64,000 nt of DNA from positions 3,224,001-3,288,000 of the forward strand of contig NZ_FYEY01000001.1 of assembly GCF_900187385.1 (NCBI RefSeq). The letters are read 5' to 3'. Under the pieces are notes generated by a model. That model made no database searches. It worked only from the letters and a program-made list of their open reading frames with translations, and had not been told where the DNA came from. Below are positions 58,371 to 64,000 of this stretch, piece by piece. A program made the position numbers and the translations under genes. Within the stretch, counting starts at the first letter, position 1. Each line of letters opens with the position of its first letter. Source of the stretch: Streptomyces sp. 2114.4. Its GTDB lineage: Bacteria; Actinomycetota; Actinomycetes; Streptomycetales; Streptomycetaceae.

Positions 58371-58388
58371 GTTGGTTCACGGGTGGGC
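58371..58388. other. attR
   Basis: The element arm GTTGGTTCACG (58371-58381) runs into GGTGGGC (58382-58388), after which the LtrA frame resumes. A second inverted repeat, ACCGCCTCTG (58294-58303) with 58353-58362, lies between the integrase start and this site and may help integrase binding. Confidence 0.85.
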
Positions 58389-59352
58389 CTGGATGAACTT
58401 CAGCTGGTTCGCCTCGGCGTACGACACCGACGACCCGCTCTACCGCGTGGTGACCCTCGTCCAGATGGCGGGGGTGCTGATCCTGGCCGCCGGCGTGCCG
58501 CGGGCCTTCGGTCACGGCGACTTCACGGTCATCTGGTGCGGGTATCTGGTGATGCGGCTGGCCATGGTCACCCAGTGGCTGCGGGCCGCGCACGCCTGCC
58601 GGGGCGCCGAACGGCGCACCGCACTGCGCTACGCCCTGGGGGTGACGGTGTGCCAGGTCGGCTGGCTGGGCCTGCTCGCGCTGCCCCGGGAGGACATCCC
58701 CCGGGTGTTCGCCGTCGTGGCGCTGCTGGAGCTGGCCGTTCCCGCGCTCGCCGAGCGGGAGCGGCAGACGGCCTGGCATCCCCATCACATCGCCGAACGC
58801 TACGGCCTGTTCACCCTCATCGTGCTGGGCGAGACGGTCGCGGCGGCCACCGTCGCCGTGCAGTCGGCGCTGGACGCGAACGACGAGCTCAGCGTCCTGC
58901 TGCCGATCGCGGGCGGCGGACTGCTGCTGGTCTTCGCCGCGTACTGGATCTACTTCGCGGTCCCCATCCACCGTCATCTGCGCTCGAACCGGCAGGCGTT
59001 CCTGTGGGGCTACGGCCACTACCTGGTGTTCGGCTCGGCGGCCGCGGTGGGCGCGGGCATCGAGATCGCGGTGGAGGAGGCGTTCGGCAGGGCACAGCTG
59101 TCGGCGTTCGCGGCGGCCGGGTGTGTCACGGTGCCGGCCGCCCTGTTCATGATGACGGTGTGGCTGATCCACTCCCGCCACCACAAGCGCGGCGCGGCGC
59201 AGCAGCTGGTGCTGCCGGTGTCCTCGCTCCTGGTCCTGGCGTGCACCTTCGCCGGACACCGGGCGGTTCTGGCGGCCGGTCTGGTGGCATCCGGCACGGT
59301 GGCTGCCGGCGTGTTGCTCACATCCCGTCAGGGCGCCGCACCGGCGGAGTAG
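58384..59352 (+). pseudogene. 3' part of the interrupted LtrA-family membrane protein gene
   Basis: From TGG 58384 the frame continues the LtrA protein: WAWMNFSWFASAYDTDDPLY, then about seven further helices, ending at 59352. Joined to the 5' part after residue 65, the gene would give 385 residues, the usual LtrA length. ATG 58393 could start a shortened protein that lacks the first two helices and the conserved ELFFDLCFV motif, so activity is doubtful. Conserved WHPHHIAERYGLFTLIVLGE is intact. Confidence 0.9.
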
Positions 59353-59789
59353 AAGCGCCCGCCACGTCACCCGTCTCGGCGAGCGCCCCGGCACGGATCT
59401 CGGCAAGCGGGCCCGCACGACCTCCCGGCGCTCCCGCGGACCCCTCCTCCGCTCCCCCATAAGCGTGCCGAACGGCCGTGCAAACCTCCGCAACCGCCCT
59501 GATCCGGCATCAGATTCGGCCATCTTCGGCGCCTTCACCACAGGGCCCCCTCACCAGGGGAGCCCTCGGCGTCGCCCCCGTCCCATACCCCGTCAATTAC
59601 CCACCAATGGATCCAACTTCCCGCCACTTGGCGCCCTTGCTCCCCACCGTTCACCGGGGCCAGCGGAGGCGCGCCGAGTCTGAAGCGGTAGGGTGCAGAT
59701 TGCCCTTTTTATGACAGGGGCGCCCCCTGGGGAAGCCGCAGAAAAGCCCCGGGGACCGACCGCCGTCCGTACCTGAGGAGACGCCAGCC
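59353..59789. other. Gap without a recognisable gene
   Basis: These 437 bp hold no supported gene. AT content rises around 59590-59620 and 59695-59712, which may mark the promoter of the transpeptidase gene. A GC-rich inverted repeat CAGGGGCGCCCCCTG lies at 59716-59730. Confidence 0.45.
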
Positions 59790-60653
59790 ATGGCCCGCCA
59801 CGCTCAGTCCCGCGCGCGGACGAGACTGTCCCGGCGCAGCAAGGCCGTGGGCGGTCTCGCCCTCTCCACGCTGGTCGGCACCGCCCTGTGGGCGTGGCCC
59901 GCGTCGGGCGACGACCACAACAGCGCGACCGACGCCAAGAGCACCACGTCCTCGACGGCTTCCGGCCCGGACACGCCACGCGTCCCCGTGTCCGCCGCGA
60001 AATCCGCCCCGAACGCCGCACCGAATGCCCCCGCGGGCCGCCCCATCCCGGGCCTCAGCGACGCCGCCCGGAAGCGCATACCGGCCGACTCCCGGCAGGC
60101 GCTGGTCGTCACGGGCAAGGGCATGGACTCCTTCGAGTCCCGTGTCGTCCTCTACACCCGCGAGGAGGGCTCCGACGACTGGGAGCCGGGCCCCACCTGG
60201 TCCGCGCACAACGCCGCGCACGGCTGGACGGACGACCACCGCTACGGCGATCTGCGCTCCCCCATCGGTGTCTTCTCCCTCACCGACGCGGGCGGTCTGC
60301 TGGCCGCCCCCGGGGACACCAAGCTCCCCTACGACCACAACAGCAGCTTTGTCGCCGACGGCACCGGAGTGGAGGGCGAGCCGCTGGCCGGCGCCTTCGA
60401 CTACGTCATCGCCATCAACTACAACCGGGAGCCCGGCACCTCTCCCCTGGACCAGCGTCGTCCGTTGGGCGACGCCAAGGGCGGCGGCGTCTGGCTGCAC
60501 GTGGACCACGACGGCCCCACTCAGGGCTGTGTGAGCCTCAAGCCCAAGGTGATGCAGGAACTGCTGCGTACCCTCGACCCCGACCTGCACCCGGTCATCG
60601 TGATGGGACCGGCCGGTTTCCGCCCGCCCGCCGATGACATGAGCACCCGATGA
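59790..60653 (+). CDS. Secreted L,D-transpeptidase-like (YkuD-type) protein
   Basis: This 287-residue protein has a basic N-terminus and a signal or anchor segment (residues 19-36), a Ser/Thr/Ala/Pro linker to about 90, then a catalytic domain with DLRSPIGVFSLTDAGG and the ending VWLHVDHDGPTQGCVSL, in which Cys247 and the preceding His fit an L,D-transpeptidase centre. Such enzymes make 3-3 cross-links in peptidoglycan. ATG 59790 has GAGGAG upstream. Its stop overlaps the P1 peptidase start by 4 bp. Confidence 0.82.
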   Translation: MARHAQSRARTRLSRRSKAVGGLALSTLVGTALWAWPASGDDHNSATDAKSTTSSTASGPDTPRVPVSAAKSAPNAAPNAPAGRPIPGLSDAARKRIPADSRQALVVTGKGMDSFESRVVLYTREEGSDDWEPGPTWSAHNAAHGWTDDHRYGDLRSPIGVFSLTDAGGLLAAPGDTKLPYDHNSSFVADGTGVEGEPLAGAFDYVIAINYNREPGTSPLDQRRPLGDAKGGGVWLHVDHDGPTQGCVSLKPKVMQELLRTLDPDLHPVIVMGPAGFRPPADDMSTR

Positions 60654-61762
60654 CTGAGCCCTCGCCGCACCCCGCGGGGCCGCAGGACGCACTGACCGAT
60701 GTCCTCGGCCTCCGGGTCGGCCACGCCCAGCGGACCGGTGACGGGTACCTCACCGGCACCACCGTCGTCCTGGCCCCCGAGGGCGGCGCCGTCGCGGCCG
60801 TCGACGTACGCGGCGGCGGCCCCGGCACCCGGGAGACCGACGCGCTCGACCCCCGCAACCTCGTCCAGCGCATCGAAGCGGTCGTGCTGACCGGCGGCAG
60901 TGCCTTCGGCCTTGACGCGGCGTCCGGTGTCGCCGGCTGGCTGGAGGAGCAGGGGCGCGGTTTCCGCGTCGGCCCCGACCCCGCGCAGGTCGTACCGGTC
61001 GTGCCGGCCGCGGCCCTCTTCGACCTGGGGCGCGGCGGCGACTGGCGGGCCCGTCCGGATGCCGCACTGGGCCGGGCGGCGGCCGCGGCCGCGGCGGACA
61101 CCGGGCCCGGCGCGCCGGTCGCCCAGGGCAATACGGGCGCCGGCACGGGGGCGGTGGCCGGCGGCCTCAAGGGCGGCGTCGGCACCGCGAGCGTGGTCCT
61201 CCCCTCGGGCGCCACCGTCGCCGCGCTGGCCGCCGTCAATGCCGCGGGCTCCTTCGCCGACCCGCGCACCGGCGCCCTCTACGGCCGGCTGGACGAAGGC
61301 CCGGCGGTCCTGCCCTCCCCCGAGGTGCACGCCGCCGCCGCGCGCCGGCTGGCCGAGGCCGGGGAGATATCCCGGGCCCGCTCGGCCGCGTCCGTCCGCC
61401 CGCCGCTGAACACCACCCTCGCCGTGGTCGCCACGGACGCCGTCCTCACCCGCGCCCAGGCCCTCAAGCTCGCCGGCACCGCCCACGACGGGCTGGCCCG
61501 CGCGGTCCGCCCCGTCCATCTGCTGTCCGACGGCGACACGGTCTTCGCCCTGTCCACCGCGACGCGCCCGCTCACCCCCGAAGCGGCCCACACCGAGGCC
61601 GCATTCGACGTACACGCCGAGGCCGGGGCCCTCAACCAGATCCTGTCCGCGGGCGCGGACGTCCTGACCCGCGCCGTGGTCCGGGCCGCCCAGGAGGCGG
61701 AAACCGTGGACGGCCCCGGAGGGGTCTTCCTGTCGTACCGAGAGCTCTACGGGACGGTCTGA
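60650..61762 (+). CDS. P1 family peptidase (DmpA/BapA-like Ntn hydrolase)
   Basis: This 370-residue protein has the family signature near the N-terminus (DVLGLRVGHAQR), VLTGGSAFGLDAASGV, and APVAQGNTGAGTGAVAGGLK. The self-cleavage site is PPLNTT: cleavage after Asn254 would expose Thr255 as nucleophile (Ser in DmpA). Members act as D- or beta-aminopeptidases. ATG 60650 overlaps the L,D-transpeptidase stop by 4 bp, hinting at a shared role in D-amino-acid peptides of the wall; this link is inference. Confidence 0.9.
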   Translation: MTEPSPHPAGPQDALTDVLGLRVGHAQRTGDGYLTGTTVVLAPEGGAVAAVDVRGGGPGTRETDALDPRNLVQRIEAVVLTGGSAFGLDAASGVAGWLEEQGRGFRVGPDPAQVVPVVPAAALFDLGRGGDWRARPDAALGRAAAAAAADTGPGAPVAQGNTGAGTGAVAGGLKGGVGTASVVLPSGATVAALAAVNAAGSFADPRTGALYGRLDEGPAVLPSPEVHAAAARRLAEAGEISRARSAASVRPPLNTTLAVVATDAVLTRAQALKLAGTAHDGLARAVRPVHLLSDGDTVFALSTATRPLTPEAAHTEAAFDVHAEAGALNQILSAGADVLTRAVVRAAQEAETVDGPGGVFLSYRELYGTV

Positions 61763-61858
61763 CCCCTACGGGAGGGCCTTATCCCTACGGGGACGGTCTG
61801 ACCTCTACGGGTCCTCTGCGCCCCGGGCACCGAGCCCACCGGACGGGTCACCCCCGGG

Positions 61859-62575
61859 TCACACCCCCACCGCCCCCAGCACCGACCCCGCGGCATACGT
61901 CACCCCCATCGCCACGGCGCCACCGCCCACGTTCCGCAACACCGCCCGCCCCACCGGCGCGGCCCCCAGCCGGGCACTGCTCCAGCCGCACAGCGCCAGC
62001 GCCACCAGCACCGCGACCACCGTGATCCACAACCGGTGGGCGGCCGGCGGCAGCACGATCGCGAGCAACGGCAGCAACGCCCCCACCGTGAACGCGAGGA
62101 AGCTCGCCCCCGCCGCGTGCCAGGGATTGGTGAGCTCATCGGGGTCGATCCCCAGCTCCACCTCGGCATGGGCACGCAGCGCGTCATGCTCGGTGAGCTG
62201 CTCGGCGACCTCCCGGGCCAGTTGCCCGTTCAGTCCCTTCCCTTCCAACATCTCCGTCAGCTCGATGAGTTCGGCCTGCGGCTCGGTCGCCAGTTCCCGC
62301 TTCTCCTGGGCGAGCGCGGCCTTCTCCGAATCCCGCTGGGTGGAGACCGATACGTATTCGCCGGCCGCCATCGACATGGACCCGGCCAGCAGTCCGGCCA
62401 GCCCCGCCGTCAGCAGCGCGCCACGGGAATCGGTGGCGCCGGCCACTCCGACGACGAGTCCGGCGGTGGAGACGATGCCGTCATTGGCACCAAGTACCGC
62501 CGCCCGCAGCCAGTTGAGCCGGCTGCCGAGCCCGCCGCCGTGCGCCTCGTCGTGCTCCGGTGTCTGCACAGTCAT
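61859..62575 (-). CDS. VIT1/CCC1 family metal transporter
   Basis: This 238-residue protein has five likely helices. The family motif LGANDGIVSTAGLVVGVAGA falls in helix one, then SMAAGEYVSVSTQRDSE, and a cytoplasmic helical domain with many Glu (about residues 85-145) likely binding metal. Plant and yeast relatives move Fe2+ or Mn2+ into vacuoles; bacterial ones probably export these ions. ATG 62575. It is divergent from a Yip1-like gene. Confidence 0.9.
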   Translation of the reverse strand: MTVQTPEHDEAHGGGLGSRLNWLRAAVLGANDGIVSTAGLVVGVAGATDSRGALLTAGLAGLLAGSMSMAAGEYVSVSTQRDSEKAALAQEKRELATEPQAELIELTEMLEGKGLNGQLAREVAEQLTEHDALRAHAEVELGIDPDELTNPWHAAGASFLAFTVGALLPLLAIVLPPAAHRLWITVVAVLVALALCGWSSARLGAAPVGRAVLRNVGGGAVAMGVTYAAGSVLGAVGV

Positions 62576-62658
62576 CGGCAGAGCATGGCATCCGCACCGG
62601 CTGTGCCTCCCCCGACGCCACCGCCCCGCCCCGAATGGGCCGGTGGTAGAAACGGCTT

Positions 62659-63282
62659 ATGTCCGCACCACCCCCCTCCCCGCCTCCCCAGCCGCCACCG
62701 CCCACGCTCGTCCAGCCGGCTCCCCAGGGGCCGGCACCACGCCGCCGACTGTGGTGGCACCGGCTGATATTCGGGCTCTGGTACCGCCCGGTGGAGGTGC
62801 TGGACGAGGCACGCGACCGCAGTGCCTGGAGCGCCGCGGTGCTGCTGTCGTTGATCAGCGGTGGCATCGGGGTGCTGTCGGTGGATGCGTTCCACACCCA
62901 GTGGGCCGTCGACCACGCCGCGGCGCTGAAGCTCCTCGGGCTGGGCGAGGCGGGCGTGCTGGCCGCCAGCCTCGCGCTGGGCTCGGTCGCCCACGCCATC
63001 GCCCGGACGCTCGGCGGCATAGGCCGCTTCGCGCCCACGGCAAGCCTGTTCATCGTGCTCTTCTGGGTGACGGACCTGCCGCGGATGGCGATAGCGGCCT
63101 GGCTGCCGACCGATGCCACCTTCGTCCAGGCCGCGACCTGGACGACCTGGGGGTTCGGCTACGTCCTCGCCGTCCTGCTGATACGCGGCCAGCACCATCT
63201 GTCAACGTGGAAGTCGGCGGCGGCGGTGTCGGTGCAGATGCTGGCCGCGCTGGCCCTGCTGCGGCTGGGGCCGGTGCACTGA
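62659..63282 (+). CDS. Yip1-like membrane protein
   Basis: This 207-residue protein has a proline-rich cytoplasmic N-terminus (residues 1-30), then RLIFGLWYRPVEVLDEARDR and five hydrophobic segments, the arrangement of bacterial Yip1-domain proteins. Role unknown. ATG 62659. Divergent from the VIT1 gene with 83 bp between them. Confidence 0.72.
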   Translation: MSAPPPSPPPQPPPPTLVQPAPQGPAPRRRLWWHRLIFGLWYRPVEVLDEARDRSAWSAAVLLSLISGGIGVLSVDAFHTQWAVDHAAALKLLGLGEAGVLAASLALGSVAHAIARTLGGIGRFAPTASLFIVLFWVTDLPRMAIAAWLPTDATFVQAATWTTWGFGYVLAVLLIRGQHHLSTWKSAAAVSVQMLAALALLRLGPVH

Positions 63283-63362
63283 GACCGGTGCGCTGAGACC
63301 GGGTGCGCTGAGGGCGCGCTCCGAGACCGGGCCCGGGGCCGGGCCCGGCGCCGGTCACCCGG

Positions 63363-63695
63363 TCAACTCCGGCTGGTCAGCTGCCGTACGAGGCCTTCGA
63401 ACGCCGCACGCTCGGCGGCGCTCAGCTCCACGCACTCCGACGGCGGCCCGGCCGGCCCGGTCTGCCGAGGCACGGAACCGAGCAGCCCCGGCTGTGCGGG
63501 CAGCCCCCCAGGAGAGGGCGGGGCGAAGCGCCCGCGCGGCGCGTACCGTGCCCGCATTTCCCGCTGATCACGCCACATGGCCGACTCGTACCGCCCCTGG
63601 CGCAGCAGTCTGGCCAGCCCGACGACCCAGACGATGGCCACAGCCAGCAACACGCCGAGGCCGATCTGCTGCAGAATCGAAGCGGAGGGGAGCAT
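63363..63695 (-). CDS. Small single-helix membrane protein
   Basis: This 110-residue protein starts at ATG 63695 with GGAGG about 6 nt upstream. One helix (IGLGVLLAVAIVWVVGLARLL, about residues 11-31) is followed by an Arg-rich, then a Gly/Pro-rich segment. The end (LSAAERAAFEGLVRQLTS) looks like the SHOCT-type short C-terminal motif, a guess by eye. Function unknown. Convergent with the Yip1-like gene. Confidence 0.68.
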   Translation of the reverse strand: MLPSASILQQIGLGVLLAVAIVWVVGLARLLRQGRYESAMWRDQREMRARYAPRGRFAPPSPGGLPAQPGLLGSVPRQTGPAGPPSECVELSAAERAAFEGLVRQLTSRS

Positions 63696-63978
63696 GCGGT
63701 CCTCCCGGACGGGTGAGGCGCTGGGGCAGAGCCAGTAGACACCACACGCCAGTCCGTCCGACAGGGGATCTTGGGACTTAAGTCCCGAAGTGACGCATCT
63801 CCTATGACATTTCGCTACATTCCCGTCACAGCGCGGTACATGGCCCGCGCAAGAAGCCACTCAAGAGGCCACCACGGCAGGGTGCACACCGCCCGGTTGG
63901 CCACCTCGGAGGCTTCCCTCCGGCGAAGGCCGTCGCGGACCATGAGGGCACTTCGTCCGCGACGTGAGGAGTACGCAC

Positions 63979-64000
63979 GTGCCGCAGCCGCACCGGCCGC
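63979..64000 (+). CDS. Possible start of the next gene (runs out of window)
   Basis: GTG 63979 has TGAGGA about 8 nt upstream and begins a frame (VPQPHRP) that leaves the window at once. Between 63696 and 63978 no gene is seen; that DNA is a likely divergent promoter region. Nothing can be said about the product. Confidence 0.3.

Larger units (their letters stand above)
47777..58388. mobile_element. Serine-integrase element inserted in the LtrA-family gene (~10.6 kb)
   Basis: Both ends lie in one gene whose halves rejoin in frame if the element is removed. A 7-bp identity GGTGGGC is present at both ends (47777-47783; 58382-58388). A large serine integrase sits just inside the right end. Base composition drops sharply inside, codon use is looser (TTA used), and many genes are short phage-type proteins. 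There are no replication, transfer, capsid or tail genes, so it looks like a reduced prophage or minimal integrative element. Cargo: a radical SAM cassette with XRE regulator, an HNH endonuclease and a membrane protein. Confidence 0.93.

Overview
The window is high-GC DNA with the gene content, GTG/TTG starts and regulator families (SARP, TipA-like, AfsR-like NB-ARC, GlpR/SepX, FmdB) of a Streptomyces chromosome, or of a close relative. Nearly all of it looks like chromosomal backbone plus lineage-specific genes. One lower-GC insert (47777-58388) is a foreign integrative element.

Layout. 1-4.95 kb: a CsbD-like stress protein fragment, then a three-gene overlapping operon (flavin monooxygenase, alpha/beta hydrolase, short-chain dehydrogenase) divergent from a MerR regulator. 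4.98-15.2 kb: a SARP/NB-ARC regulator divergent from a secreted protein, exonuclease III, a GNAT acetyltransferase, a YtrA-type ABC/GntR set, a TipA-like regulator, a macrolide-type glycosyltransferase and an M23 peptidase. 15.3-20.3 kb: an HTH protein coupled to an alpha/beta hydrolase, then a very large HelD-like helicase; hydrolase and helicase each carry a TTA (bldA) codon. 20.3-27 kb: an ESX remnant, tRNA-Ala(CGC), and the leftward galU-glp-moaC-mog-GNAT-glpR set, which mixes molybdenum cofactor genes with the Glp/GlpR divisome pair. 5-formyl-THF cyclo-ligase is divergent from it. 27-36.2 kb: penicillin acylase, K+/H+ antiporter, MFS transporter, FmdB protein under a CIRCE-like element, MTA phosphorylase and MscL. 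36.2-47.3 kb: a MepB-like protein, an N-terminal acyl-CoA synthetase fragment, and a sulfide-oxidation group (persulfide dioxygenase-rhodanese, GntR, TSUP exporter, SQOR-like sulfide:quinone oxidoreductase). A MerR-PP2C fusion, an M20 amidohydrolase and an O-methyltransferase follow.

47.6-59.35 kb: a gene for an LtrA-family membrane protein is split by a ~10.6-kb element. Its two halves join in frame when the element is removed. The element carries a large serine integrase beside attR, a leftward set of small phage-like genes with several CxxC zinc-binding proteins, an intact HNH endonuclease and a decayed HNH gene with three stops. Near attL it has a cassette of XRE-TPR regulator, two small proteins, a radical SAM/SPASM enzyme and a 115-residue protein. 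Joining the attL and attR flanks gives an attP with a perfect 11-bp dyad around a 6-bp centre. No replication or transfer gene is seen, so it is either a decayed prophage or a minimal integrative element.

59.8-64 kb: an L,D-transpeptidase-like protein coupled to a P1-family peptidase, a VIT1/CCC1 transporter, a Yip1-like membrane protein, a small membrane protein and the start of one more gene. Functions come from motif and family recognition by eye; no database search was run.
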